From assembly GCA_963785745.1 (NCBI GenBank), contig CAWAWR010000009.1, positions 372,001-436,000 of the forward strand: DNA of 64,000 nt. The letters run 5' to 3'. Source of the stretch: VAZQ01 sp963785745. Lineage in GTDB: Bacteria > Pseudomonadota > Alphaproteobacteria > Rhizobiales > Xanthobacteraceae. Below the pieces are notes generated by a model. It worked only from the letters and a program-made list of their open reading frames with translations. It made no database searches and was not told the DNA's origin. Below are positions 18,165 through 26,519 of the stretch, piece after piece (positions within the stretch are counted from its first letter, which is position 1; every line of letters begins with the position of its first letter). A program made the position numbers and the translations under genes.

Positions 18165-19127
18165 TCACTGCGGCTCGATGCCGGCGGCCTTCGCCACCTT
18201 GCGCCACTTGTCCAGTTCGCTGCGGATGAGCGCGGCGAATTCGTCCGGCGTCGTGGGCGACGGCTCGGCGCCGTCGTGGGCGAGCTTCTCTTTCATCTCG
18301 GCCGAGTTCAGCGCCTTCATCAACTCCGCGTAAATCTGCGCGATGATCGCGGCGGGCGTGCCGGCCGGCGCCAGGAAGCCGTACCACTGCACGGCCTCGT
18401 AGCCGGGAACGCCGGCCTCCGAGAGCGAAGGAATGTCCGGCATTGAGCCTGAGCGCGTGGCGGTCGACACGCCGAAGGCGCGCACCTTGCCGGCCTCGAT
18501 CTGCGGCTTGGCCGAGAGCGCGGTCGAGAACATCGCATTGATCTGCCCGCTCATCACGTCGGTGAGCGCAGGCACCGTGCCGCGATAGGGAATGTGCTGG
18601 AGGTCGACGCCGGCCATGCTCTTGAACAGCTCCATGCACATGTGCGGCGAGGTGCCGATGCCCGGCGTGCCGTAGGTCAGCTTGCCTGGTTGCTTCTTCG
18701 CGAGCGCGATGAACTCGGGCAGGGTCTTCGCCGGCACTGACGGATTGACGATCAGCACGTTCGGCGCCTTGGCGGCCAAAGTGATCGGCGCGAAATCCTT
18801 GATCGGATCGTACGACACCTTTTTGTAGAGCACCGAATTGAGCGACAGAGTGCTCGCCGTCATCAGGAAGGTGTAGCCATCGTTGGCGGCGCGGGCGACG
18901 CTCTCGATGCCGATCATGTTGCCGGCGCCGGGGCGGTTCTCAACAAAGAACTGCTGCTTGAACGCCTTGGAGAAATGCTCGGCCATCACGCGCGCGACAA
19001 TGTCGGTGCCGCCGGCGGGCGGCGAGGGCACCACGATGCGCACGGGCCGGTTAGGCCAGGACTGGGCTTGCGCCTCAGCGATCAGGACGACGGCGCCGAT
19101 CGCAAACGACAGAACAATCCTAAGCAT
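18165..19127 (-). CDS. TctC/Bug-type periplasmic binding protein, classical Sec type
   Basis: 320 residues from the ATG at 19127 (GGAGACGTCC upstream); the signal ends 'AEAQA'. Classical Bug features are 'WPNRPVRIVVPSPPAGGTDI', 'VENRPGAGNM', 'ANDGYTFLMTAS', 'HIPYRGTVPALTD'. Third gene of a leftward cupin - GST - Bug set (20337 to 18165), which suggests that the ligand is the substrate of the cupin/GST pair or a relative of it. Confidence 0.88.
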   Translation of the reverse strand: MLRIVLSFAIGAVVLIAEAQAQSWPNRPVRIVVPSPPAGGTDIVARVMAEHFSKAFKQQFFVENRPGAGNMIGIESVARAANDGYTFLMTASTLSLNSVLYKKVSYDPIKDFAPITLAAKAPNVLIVNPSVPAKTLPEFIALAKKQPGKLTYGTPGIGTSPHMCMELFKSMAGVDLQHIPYRGTVPALTDVMSGQINAMFSTALSAKPQIEAGKVRAFGVSTATRSGSMPDIPSLSEAGVPGYEAVQWYGFLAPAGTPAAIIAQIYAELMKALNSAEMKEKLAHDGAEPSPTTPDEFAALIRSELDKWRKVAKAAGIEPQ

Positions 19128-19218
19128 GGACGTCTCCTTTGACCTTCTGAACCTTTTTTGGCCTGCCAGCGGCTTTCTTGGCGAGCGGCCTGACGACATC
19201 GCGGGCGGTATTCGGCAC

Positions 19219-19806
19219 TCAGCCGAACTTCTGGTCCATCGCCTTTATGACGGCGGGTCGTGCAGCCACACGTTTCAGCCAAGGCGCCACGTTCGGATAG
19301 TCCGACACTTTCACGCGCTCATGGGCAATCCCGTTGATACGGGTGAAGGGTATGATGTCGGCGACCGAATACTCCTCACCAAACCAGTCGCGTCCCGCGA
19401 GATGCCGGTTCATGGCATCGAGCTGTTCCTTGCAGCGTTCCTCGAGCGAAGATTCGGTGTTGCCTCTGAGCTGCCCCATGGTCGGCAGCACGTTGGTTGC
19501 GTGAAACATCGACCACTTGAGAACGTTTGGATGATCTTCAGGCGTGCCCAGAAATTTGCCGACCTTTTCGGCCAGGTAGAAGCAGATCGCAGCCGACTCG
19601 AACACGATCGCCGGCTTTCCGCCGGGCCCATCGCTGTCAACCAGCGCAGGAATCTTCCGGTACGGGTTGATCTTTTCATAGGCGGCGGTTTTCTGATCGC
19701 CCTTGCGGATGTCGATCTGATGCAACGTGAACGGCAGGCCGGATTCCTCGGCCATGATCAAGCCGCGGCGTCCGTTGGTCGTTCCCCACGCATAGAGGTC
19801 GATCAT
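19219..19806 (-). CDS. Glutathione transferase, YfcG/nu-like
   Basis: 195 residues from the ATG at 19806 (AAAGGAAAATAGA upstream). The start 'IDLYAWGTTNGRRGLIMAEE' with the TTNGR turn is typical of the YfcG/Ure2p-like (nu) class, where backbone contacts with glutathione replace the classical Tyr/Ser. 'KINPYRKIPALVDSDG' and 'FESAAICFYLAEK' give the cis-Pro and Glu-Ser glutathione sites. Such enzymes often act as disulfide-bond reductases or peroxidases. It lies 54 bases after the cupin gene and 91 before the Bug gene on the same strand, so probably one transcript. Confidence 0.85.
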   Translation of the reverse strand: MIDLYAWGTTNGRRGLIMAEESGLPFTLHQIDIRKGDQKTAAYEKINPYRKIPALVDSDGPGGKPAIVFESAAICFYLAEKVGKFLGTPEDHPNVLKWSMFHATNVLPTMGQLRGNTESSLEERCKEQLDAMNRHLAGRDWFGEEYSVADIIPFTRINGIAHERVKVSDYPNVAPWLKRVAARPAVIKAMDQKFG

Positions 19807-19860
19807 TCTATTTTCCTTTCAACCGGCGTCGGCCCAAATACATGAGGCTGCGGTGGGTGC

Positions 19861-20337
19861 CTAGTTCGCCGCCGTCAAAAGCTTGCCGCCACGCTCGACC
19901 GGCTTCGCTGCGACCAGCACGAACGCGACCACGCACGGCTCGGTGCCGCGGTTGATCCAGTTGTGGATGGTGCCGCGCTGCACCAGAACGTCGCCCTGCT
20001 TAAGCTTCACCGTGGTGCCGTCCATTTCCATCTCGATCTCGCCCGAGAGCACGATCGCATAGTCGACCAACTCGGTGCGGTGATTGCGCGGCGTCACGCC
20101 CGGCCCGTATTCGACCAGCCGGAACACCGTGCCGCCGGGATCGACGGTGCCGACCTTGCGCAGCCCATCGTCGGCATCGCCATCATTGTCGGCGGGAAAC
20201 TCGCCCGTCGTCCAGATCACGCAGCTCTCGTGGTTCGCCCGCCGCGAGATCACGTTCTTGCTGATCTCGTCGATCGACACCACGGCCTTGCCGCTGGCGT
20301 CGTGACCGGTGACGACGCGCCGGATTTTCAGGGACAT
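19861..20337 (-). CDS. Small single-domain cupin protein
   Basis: 158 residues from the ATG at 20337. One cupin barrel at about 70-150: motif 1 is degenerate ('TPRNHRTELVDYAIVLSGEI', one His retained), motif 2 is 'GDVLVQRGTIHNWINRG'. The N-terminus 'KIRRVVTGHDASGKAVVSID' is shared by many small cupins next to gentisate-dioxygenase or GST genes in proteobacteria. Catalytic activity is uncertain because the metal-ligand set is reduced; ligand binding or isomerase roles are alternatives. First gene of the leftward cupin - GST - Bug set and divergent from the large cupin at 20459. Confidence 0.8.
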   Translation of the reverse strand: MSLKIRRVVTGHDASGKAVVSIDEISKNVISRRANHESCVIWTTGEFPADNDGDADDGLRKVGTVDPGGTVFRLVEYGPGVTPRNHRTELVDYAIVLSGEIEMEMDGTTVKLKQGDVLVQRGTIHNWINRGTEPCVVAFVLVAAKPVERGGKLLTAAN

Positions 20338-20458
20338 TGTTTGGAACTCCTTGGCACGCAAACGGAAGGGGAGAAGGCGGGTTTTCGGCCGGGAGCTTGT
20401 CTCCCGCGCCTGACGCTGTCAAATGATGCAGCCGTCCAGGGAAGTGCGACAAAAATCC

Positions 20459-21688
20459 ATGCACGATACGCCCGAGCAGACCCATTGGCATGAGCCCAAG
20501 GCCGGCGAGAACGCCGGCTTCGGCAAATTTCTGCGCAAGCCGATGCCCTACGACAGCTTCATGGAGGCGGAGGGCGTGCCGGTGTTTCGCGGCATCGGCG
20601 TCAAGCGCGTGCAGGACCTGCCGATGAAGCCGTGGCCGCGTCTCGGCGGCCGCGGCTCATACATCCAGCTCTACGGCACCGAAGGGTTGTGGGGCATGTA
20701 TGTCGTCGAGATTCCTGGGGCCGGCGCGCTCCATGCCGAGCGGCATCTCTATGAGAAGGTGGTGCTGGTGGTCGAAGGCCGCGGCACCACCGAGGTCTGG
20801 CAGGAAGGGCAGAGCAAGCGTCATTCATTCGAATGGCAGCGCGGCTCGCTGTTCACGATCCCGCTCAACGCGTTCCACCGCCTCGTCAATGCGGCGAGCT
20901 CGCCGGCGATGCTGCTTTGCGGCACCTCGGCGCCGAATGTGATGAACTTGCTCGACAACCCGAATTTCATCTTCAACTGTCCGCATAATTTCACCGACCG
21001 CTTCTCCGGCGCCGACGACTACTTCAAGCCGAACGAGGACATCGAGCCCGATCCGGTGCGCGGGCTCGCGATGCGCCGCACCAACCTGATCCCCGACGTG
21101 ATCAATTGCGATCTGCCGCTCGACAACCGGCGTTCGCCCGGCTATCGCCGCGTCGAGCCGCACATGGCCGGCAACCGCTTCTATCTGTTCGTCGGCCAGC
21201 ATGAGACCGGCCGTTACGCCAAGGCGCACAAGCATCATTCGACGGCGGTGTTGATCTGCGTCGAAGGCAAGGGCTACACCTATACGTGGCCGGATGCGCT
21301 CGGGCCGACGCCGTGGCAGGACGGTAAGGCCGACAAGATCCTGCGGCAGGACTACGAGCCGGTCGGCATCGTGTCGGCGGCGCCGATGAGCGGCGACTGG
21401 TTTCACCAGCATTTCGGCACCAGCAAGGGGCCGCTGCGGCTGGTGGCATGGCACGGACCGAACAACCATCCCGCGCTCAAGGCCGGCCGCCCCGGCGAGA
21501 AGATGGCCGACATCTGGGCGATCGACCTGAACAAGGGCGGCAACGCCATCCCCTACCACATGGAGGATCCGGCGATTCGCGCCGAGTTCGACGCGACGCT
21601 TCGGAAGGAAGGCGTGACGAGCCGCATGAACCCGGCATTCTATGAGCGGCCGCCGGCCGACGGCGAGGACGTGCCGCCGGACATGTGA
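20459..21688 (+). CDS. Two-cupin dioxygenase-like protein A (409 aa)
   Basis: 409 residues from the ATG at 20459 (MHDTPEQTHWHEPKAGENAG). Two cupin barrels are visible: one near 95-165 with 'HAERHLYEKVVLVVEGRGTT' and 'GSLFTIPLNAFHRLVN', and one near 255-345 with 'AKAHKHHSTAVLICVEGKGY' and 'GDWFHQHFGTSK'. The HxH pair in the second barrel is a good Fe or Mn site. No signal peptide. The layout is that of gentisate/1-hydroxy-2-naphthoate-type bicupin dioxygenases, though overall this is a separate uncharacterised group. A paralogue of exactly equal length is at 23717. Confidence 0.75.
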   Translation: MHDTPEQTHWHEPKAGENAGFGKFLRKPMPYDSFMEAEGVPVFRGIGVKRVQDLPMKPWPRLGGRGSYIQLYGTEGLWGMYVVEIPGAGALHAERHLYEKVVLVVEGRGTTEVWQEGQSKRHSFEWQRGSLFTIPLNAFHRLVNAASSPAMLLCGTSAPNVMNLLDNPNFIFNCPHNFTDRFSGADDYFKPNEDIEPDPVRGLAMRRTNLIPDVINCDLPLDNRRSPGYRRVEPHMAGNRFYLFVGQHETGRYAKAHKHHSTAVLICVEGKGYTYTWPDALGPTPWQDGKADKILRQDYEPVGIVSAAPMSGDWFHQHFGTSKGPLRLVAWHGPNNHPALKAGRPGEKMADIWAIDLNKGGNAIPYHMEDPAIRAEFDATLRKEGVTSRMNPAFYERPPADGEDVPPDM

Positions 21689-21777
21689 TGGCGTCCCGGA
21701 TCGGCACAAGGTGTTGTTTTTGGGCAACGTAGCTGGATACCGGTCCGTCATCAGCCTTGCTTGTGACGCGGAAAAGT

Positions 21778-21809
21778 CCGAACATTTACTCCTAGTTAAG
21801 GATGTTCGG
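21778..21809. promoter_or_regulatory. Inverted repeat over the hydrolase start region
   Basis: CCGAACAT (21778-21785) and ATGTTCGG (21802-21809) form perfect 8-base arms with a 16-base spacer. The right arm contains the first possible ATG of the downstream lipoprotein gene. It could be an operator or an RNA hairpin masking that start; if so, the ATG at 21814 is the working start. Inference only. Confidence 0.4.
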
Positions 21810-22947
21810 GGGTATGGCACCAACCAGACTCATTGCGACGGCGATCGCCGTGGGCGTTGCGCTTGCATGCGGCGCATGCAGCAGTTCGCGCCCGTCGCAA
21901 GGCATGCTGACCCCGGTCGCCGAAGCCGCCGAAGGATCGACGCGCGTGCAGATCCTCGCCGCCACCAACAGGCGGCGCTCGACAACCGACCCTGGCGAGA
22001 TGTTCAACGGCGAACGTGCAGACGACACCTCATACGCATCGGTGACGGTCGCGGTACCGCCGGACAGCACGCGCAGGAATGGCGAGCCCCAGTGGCTGGC
22101 GCCGCTCGCGGGACATCCCCAGCGCGATTTCGTCACCGTCGGAGCAGACCATCTCGACAAGCGAGCTTTTTCCGCCGCCATATCCAGCGCCGCAAAGCAG
22201 GGCGGGCGAAGCAAGGTGCTGATCTTCGTGCACGGGTTCAACAACCGGTTTGACGATGCCGTCTACCGGTTTGCGCAGGTCGTGCACGACTCGAAGGCCG
22301 AAGGCATACCGGTGTTGTTCACCTGGCCGTCGCGCGGCGAACTGCGTCTGGGCGCCTATGGCTACGACAGAGAAAGCGCGATCTATTCGCGCGATGCGTT
22401 GGAGCAGCTCCTTGATACGCTCGCATCCAATCGCGATGTGAAAGAGGTCAATATCCTGGCCCATTCGATGGGAAACTGGGTCACGCTCGAGGCGCTGCGT
22501 GGGAAGGCCATTGGCGGCGGCAAGATTGGACACAAGATCAAGAATGTCTTTCTGGTGGCGCCTGATGTGGACGTCGACGTGTTTCGCACGCAGATTCGAC
22601 GCATGGGCAAGGCGAGACCGCGTTTCGCATTGTTCGTCGCGCAGGACGACAAGGCGCTCAGCCTGTCCCAGTTCATCTGGGGTGGCATGCCGCGCATCGG
22701 TGACATCAACCCCGAGCAAGAGCCCTATCGCGACGTCCTGGCGCAAGAGCAAATCACGGTATTCGACCTGACCAAGCTGGAGGGCAACAACGCTCACACC
22801 AGGGCGTTTGACGACATTACGCAAGTCGTGGTGATGGTCAGGGAGCAACTCAACGAGGAGCCGGTCGTGACTCAGGGGGGGAGAATTGCCGGCGCTCGCA
22901 CGAACGATCGAAGCGGGTCACGAGCAGCACTGACAACTGCTGATTAA
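21802..22947 (+). CDS. Alpha/beta-hydrolase lipoprotein (DUF900 family)
   Basis: 381 residues from the ATG at 21802, or 377 from 21814. The signal peptide has a lipobox around 'LACGAC', so it should be a lipoprotein. The DUF900 alpha/beta-hydrolase domain covers about 110-330: oxyanion block 'LIFVHGFNNRFDDAVYRFA', nucleophile elbow 'AHSMGNW', and 'NVFLVAPDVDVDVF'. The catalytic His is probably in 'NNAHTRAFDD'. The family is widespread and largely uncharacterised, likely acting on esters or lipids in the envelope. It stands between the two cupin paralogues and just before an L,D-transpeptidase. Confidence 0.8.
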   Translation: MFGGMAPTRLIATAIAVGVALACGACSSSRPSQGMLTPVAEAAEGSTRVQILAATNRRRSTTDPGEMFNGERADDTSYASVTVAVPPDSTRRNGEPQWLAPLAGHPQRDFVTVGADHLDKRAFSAAISSAAKQGGRSKVLIFVHGFNNRFDDAVYRFAQVVHDSKAEGIPVLFTWPSRGELRLGAYGYDRESAIYSRDALEQLLDTLASNRDVKEVNILAHSMGNWVTLEALRGKAIGGGKIGHKIKNVFLVAPDVDVDVFRTQIRRMGKARPRFALFVAQDDKALSLSQFIWGGMPRIGDINPEQEPYRDVLAQEQITVFDLTKLEGNNAHTRAFDDITQVVVMVREQLNEEPVVTQGGRIAGARTNDRSGSRAALTTAD

Positions 22948-22980
22948 GCGGGGCACTTCAAGAAAACACCTACCCTGGAT

Positions 22981-23607
22981 ATGAGCAGATTGCGAAATGT
23001 CAGAAAGCTGCCATCGCTAATTTCCGGAGCCCTGATCGGCGCATTGGCGGTTGTTGTCGCGGGCGACTGTGCATACGCACAGCCGCAGTCCCGCGAGCTT
23101 GCCATCGGGGAACAGCCCGGTGTCGTACCGAATCCGCGCGATGAGCAGTTGTCGGCGGCCTATCAGCGGCAAGCTGTGTTCTATCGCACGAACGAACCGT
23201 TGGGCACGATCATTGTCGATACGGTGTACCGATATCTCTATTTCATCAATGAAAGCGGCCGAGCGATCCGCTATGGCATCGGCATCGGTCGCGAAGGCTT
23301 CGAGTGGCAGGGATTGCTCCGCGTAACCCGGAAGACGGAATGGCCGGATTGGACCCCATCGCCGGACGTGCTGAGGCGGCAACCACAATTGCCACGATCC
23401 ATGAAGGGTGGTCCTGGCAATCCGTTTGGCGCACGCGCGCTGCATCTTGGCACGGACTATATGATTCATGGCACCAATCAGCCGCAGACGATCGGCAACG
23501 TCGTCTTCGCCGGCTGCTACCGGCTCACGAACGCCGACATCATCGACCTGTACGGCCGTGTTTCGGTCGGGACCAAGGTCGTCGTACGGCAGCGACCAAC
23601 TCTGTAA
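22981..23607 (+). CDS. L,D-transpeptidase (YkuD family), short paralogue
   Basis: 208 residues from the ATG at 22981; the signal ends near 'AYAQP'. The YkuD domain has 'GTIIVDTVYRYLYFINESGR', 'GPGNPFGARALHLGTDYMIH', His163 in HGTNQP and the nucleophile Cys179 in 'VVFAGCYRLTN'. In the paralogue at 8015 the same place reads SSGCIRM, so the Ser before Gly-Cys is Ala here and the residue after Cys is Tyr. Catalytic His, Cys and Arg are kept, so activity is likely but acceptor choice may differ. It starts 34 bases after the hydrolase gene and may be co-transcribed with it. Confidence 0.87.
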   Translation: MSRLRNVRKLPSLISGALIGALAVVVAGDCAYAQPQSRELAIGEQPGVVPNPRDEQLSAAYQRQAVFYRTNEPLGTIIVDTVYRYLYFINESGRAIRYGIGIGREGFEWQGLLRVTRKTEWPDWTPSPDVLRRQPQLPRSMKGGPGNPFGARALHLGTDYMIHGTNQPQTIGNVVFAGCYRLTNADIIDLYGRVSVGTKVVVRQRPTL

Positions 23608-23716
23608 GCGCTTGCGGTGAACGCCGGAGATTCCGCCACCCAGGACAGGTGTGGAGAGGGTCCGCGATTGCTGTATACTGCGCCCACACACCCACAATCA
23701 GCGCAAGAGCCCCCCT

Positions 23717-24946
23717 ATGCACGACATCACCGGTTCCCATTGGCACGAACCCAAGGCGGGCGAGAACGCCGGCTTCGGCAAGTTCCAGCGCAAGCCTATG
23801 CCCTACGACACGTTCATGGAGTCCGAGGGCGTGCCGGTCTACCGCAACATCGGGGTACGGCGGGTGCAGGATCTGCCGATGCAGCCGTGGAAACGGCTCG
23901 GCGGACGCGGCAGCTACATCCAGCTTTTCGGTACGGAAGGGCTGTGGGGCCAATATGTGATCGAGGTGCCGGGCGCCGGTGCGCTCAATGTCGACCGCCA
24001 TCTCTATGAGAAGATCTGCCTGGTCGTCGAAGGCCGCGGCTCGACCGAGGTCTGGCAGGAAGGCCAGACCAAGAAGCACGTATTCGAATGGCAGAAGGGC
24101 TCGCTGTTCGCGATCCCGCTCAACGCCTACCATCGCATCGTCAACGCCTCGAGCGCGCCGGCGCTGATCCTGTGCGGCACCTCGGCGCCGAACGTGATGA
24201 ACCTGATCGACAATCCGAACTTCATCTTCAACTGCCCGCACAATTTCAGCGAGCGGTTCTCCGGCGCCGACGACTTCTTCAAGCCGAACGACGACGTCGA
24301 GCCGGATCCGATCCGCGGGCTCGCCATGCGCCGCACGAATTTCATCCCCGACATCGTCGGCACCGAGCTGCCGCTCGACAACCGCCGCTCGCCCGGCTAC
24401 CGCCGCGTCGAGCCGTCGATGGCGGGCAACCGCTTCTATGTCTGGATCGGCGAGCACGAGACCGGCCGCTATTCCAAGGCGCACAAGCACGCCTCCGCCG
24501 CCGTGCTCGTATGCGTGAAGGGCAAGGGCTACACCTATACCTGGCCGGAAGCGCTCGGCACCCAGCCGTGGCAGAACGGAAAATCCGACAAGGTACTGTG
24601 CCAGGAATACGAGCCGGTCGGGCTGGTGTCGGCGGCGCCGATGGCGGGCGACTGGTTCCACCAGCATTTCGGCACCAGCAAGGATGCGCTCCGCATCAGC
24701 GCCTGGCACGGCCCGAACAATCAGCGCGCCCGCAGGGCCGGCGTGCCGGGCGAGCAGCTCGCCGACTACGGTGCGATTGACCTGAACAAAGGCGGCAGCG
24801 CCATTCCCTATCACCAGGAAGACCCGGCGATCCGCAAGCAGTTCGAGGAACGGCTGGCGCGCGAGGGCGTCAAGAGTTGGATGAATCCGGAATTCTACGA
24901 GCGCCCGCCGGCGGAAGGCGAAGCGGTGATGGGCGACGTGATGTAA
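23717..24946 (+). CDS. Two-cupin dioxygenase-like protein B (409 aa)
   Basis: 409 residues from the ATG at 23717 (MHDITGSHWHEPKAGENAG). By eye it is highly similar to protein A at 20459 along the whole length and has the same number of residues. Barrel 1 is 'NVDRHLYEKICLVVEGRGST', barrel 2 'SKAHKHASAAVLVCVKGKGY' and 'GDWFHQHFGTSK'. Here the second barrel has HKHA where A has HKHH, so the HxH pair is kept but the neighbouring residue changes. Duplication with divergence is clear; both copies look intact. Substrate unknown; a ring-cleaving or hydroxy-acid role is inference from fold. Confidence 0.75.
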   Translation: MHDITGSHWHEPKAGENAGFGKFQRKPMPYDTFMESEGVPVYRNIGVRRVQDLPMQPWKRLGGRGSYIQLFGTEGLWGQYVIEVPGAGALNVDRHLYEKICLVVEGRGSTEVWQEGQTKKHVFEWQKGSLFAIPLNAYHRIVNASSAPALILCGTSAPNVMNLIDNPNFIFNCPHNFSERFSGADDFFKPNDDVEPDPIRGLAMRRTNFIPDIVGTELPLDNRRSPGYRRVEPSMAGNRFYVWIGEHETGRYSKAHKHASAAVLVCVKGKGYTYTWPEALGTQPWQNGKSDKVLCQEYEPVGLVSAAPMAGDWFHQHFGTSKDALRISAWHGPNNQRARRAGVPGEQLADYGAIDLNKGGSAIPYHQEDPAIRKQFEERLAREGVKSWMNPEFYERPPAEGEAVMGDVM

Positions 24947-25010
24947 TCTTGTCTGGCTCGGCCGTCAGACCCGAGTCATCGCGGAGGAAACAACGGACTC
25001 AGGGCCATGA

Positions 25011-25358
25011 ATGAGTTCCTACCGCCGGATCGGCAATGTCGCCGCCAGAGTGTACGCGGTGCTCGTTTTCCTTTTAGGCTTGGCTTTCGCTTTCTTCGCA
25101 TACCTCCTTCTCAATACCATGCATGTCAGCGAAGCTGCTCCGGTTCCGTTGATCCCGGCTTCGGTGCTCGTGGTCTTGAGCATATTCATATGGCGCGGAG
25201 CGACGTGGGCGATGATCCTGGTGGCAGCGCTCGCGCTCGGATTTGTGTTCGTCGCGCGGGGAGATCCAAACTTTGTTGCACTGCTGGCCGTTCCGGCGGG
25301 TTTTGCGGCGCTCACGGCGACATACATCGGCTGCAGAGCAAAGAGTTCCGCAGCTTGA
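25011..25358 (+). CDS. Small integral membrane protein (115 aa)
   Basis: 115 residues from the ATG at 25011, with AGGG seven bases upstream. Four hydrophobic spans, about 15-37 ('VYAVLVFLLGLAFAFFAYLL'), 44-60, 66-84 and 88-105, separated by very short loops, with a positive N-terminus (SSYRRIG) and C-terminus (CRAKSSAA). No family recognised. An overlapping frame at 25007 is rejected because it lacks this regular membrane pattern. Tail-to-tail with the Bug gene at 25368. Confidence 0.55.
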   Translation: MSSYRRIGNVAARVYAVLVFLLGLAFAFFAYLLLNTMHVSEAAPVPLIPASVLVVLSIFIWRGATWAMILVAALALGFVFVARGDPNFVALLAVPAGFAALTATYIGCRAKSSAA

Positions 25359-25367
25359 AGCAGCAAT

Positions 25368-26363
25368 CTACTGCACGCCCAAGCCCAGCCGCTTGATTAA
25401 CTCGCCCTTCGATTTGTAGTCGGCGACGGTCTGCGCGTGGAAATCCGCGCCGTTGAGATATTCGATCGACTGGCCGGTATTCGCCATCACCTTGGCCACG
25501 GACTCCTGCTTGAGAGCCGCGCGGCAGGCGCCTTCGAGCGCGTTGCGGACGTCTGCCGAGAGACCGCGCGGCGCAAACAAGCCGTTATGTCCGGGCGGCA
25601 CGCTGGTCGCGACGCCGAGCTCCTTGACGGTCGGGACGTCGGGATAGGCCGGGTGGCGCTTCTCGGAGAAGATCGCGAGCGGTCGGATCGACGGCTGCGG
25701 GCGGATGGTCGACACCCCGGCTGCGGCGAAATCGACCTCGCCGCGGAGCAGCGCCGGAACCAGCGGCGCATCGCCGCGAAACGGCACCGCCGCGAATTTG
25801 TGGTTCAGCGCTTCGGCGGCGTTTTCCATGGACAGGTGCGGGATGGTGCCGAGACCGGCATGGCCGTAGGTCAATTGGCCCGGGTTCGCCTTGGCGGCGG
25901 CGAACAATTCCTGTGCCGAGGTGAACTTCGACTTCGGTCCGACCGCAATGGCAAAGACGTTCTCGAACACTTGGCAGACATAGGTGAAGGACTCGACGTT
26001 GTAGCGCACGCCCTTCACCAGATAGGGCGCGTTGGCGATCGGGGTGGTCGGCCCGAACGCGAGGGTGTGGCCGTCGGAAGCAGCGGCCGCGAGCGTGGCG
26101 AAGCCGAGCGTGCCGGCGGCGCCATCGCGGTTGAGCACCACGACGTTCTGTCCCGTCTGCTGCGCGATCGCCGCCGCCACCGAGCGGCCGATCACGTCGA
26201 CGCCGCTGCCGGCGGGGAACGCGATAATCGTCTCGATCTGCTTCGAGGGCCAGCTCTGCGCCTGAGAAGTCTGCGCCTGAGAAGTCTGAGCAAGTGCGCT
26301 TTGCGCGGCGCCGTTGCCGGCGGCTGCGGCCAGCAGGAGCGCGGCAGCGATCCATCGCATCAT
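25368..26363 (-). CDS. TctC/Bug-type periplasmic binding protein, divergent
   Basis: 331 residues from the ATG at 26363. The Sec signal is followed by a duplicated AQTSQ unit before the mature domain. Motifs are off the family norm: 'IETIIAFPAGSGVDVIGRSV' (AGSG for PGGG), 'VLNRDGAAGTLG' (Asp for Pro-Gly), 'ASDGHTLAFGPTTP', 'AVPFRGDAPLVPALL'. This marks a separate ligand class. It is divergent from the MetE-like gene at 26520 with a 156-base shared upstream region, so the two are probably controlled together. Confidence 0.85.
   Translation of the reverse strand: MMRWIAAALLLAAAAGNGAAQSALAQTSQAQTSQAQSWPSKQIETIIAFPAGSGVDVIGRSVAAAIAQQTGQNVVVLNRDGAAGTLGFATLAAAASDGHTLAFGPTTPIANAPYLVKGVRYNVESFTYVCQVFENVFAIAVGPKSKFTSAQELFAAAKANPGQLTYGHAGLGTIPHLSMENAAEALNHKFAAVPFRGDAPLVPALLRGEVDFAAAGVSTIRPQPSIRPLAIFSEKRHPAYPDVPTVKELGVATSVPPGHNGLFAPRGLSADVRNALEGACRAALKQESVAKVMANTGQSIEYLNGADFHAQTVADYKSKGELIKRLGLGVQ
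26256..26285 (-). repeat. 15-base tandem duplication in the Bug export region
   Basis: Two perfect in-frame copies of the 15-base unit CTGCGCCTGAGAAGT (plus-strand writing) encode AQTSQ twice at the junction between signal peptide and mature protein. Slippage-type duplication that lengthens the linker without breaking the frame. Confidence 0.8.
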
Positions 26364-26519
26364 GACGTCCCTCCCATCGTTTTCGCGATGTTAGGCGATC
26401 CGGCCATGCAGTGGAATGCGTCCCACTGCGATTGCGCAGCGGCAGCGGAGCGCTCTTGTGGTTCGGCCGTGGTCGGCTATCGTACGCCGTAAGTTGAGTA
26501 AGGGAGGCGTGATCACGCA

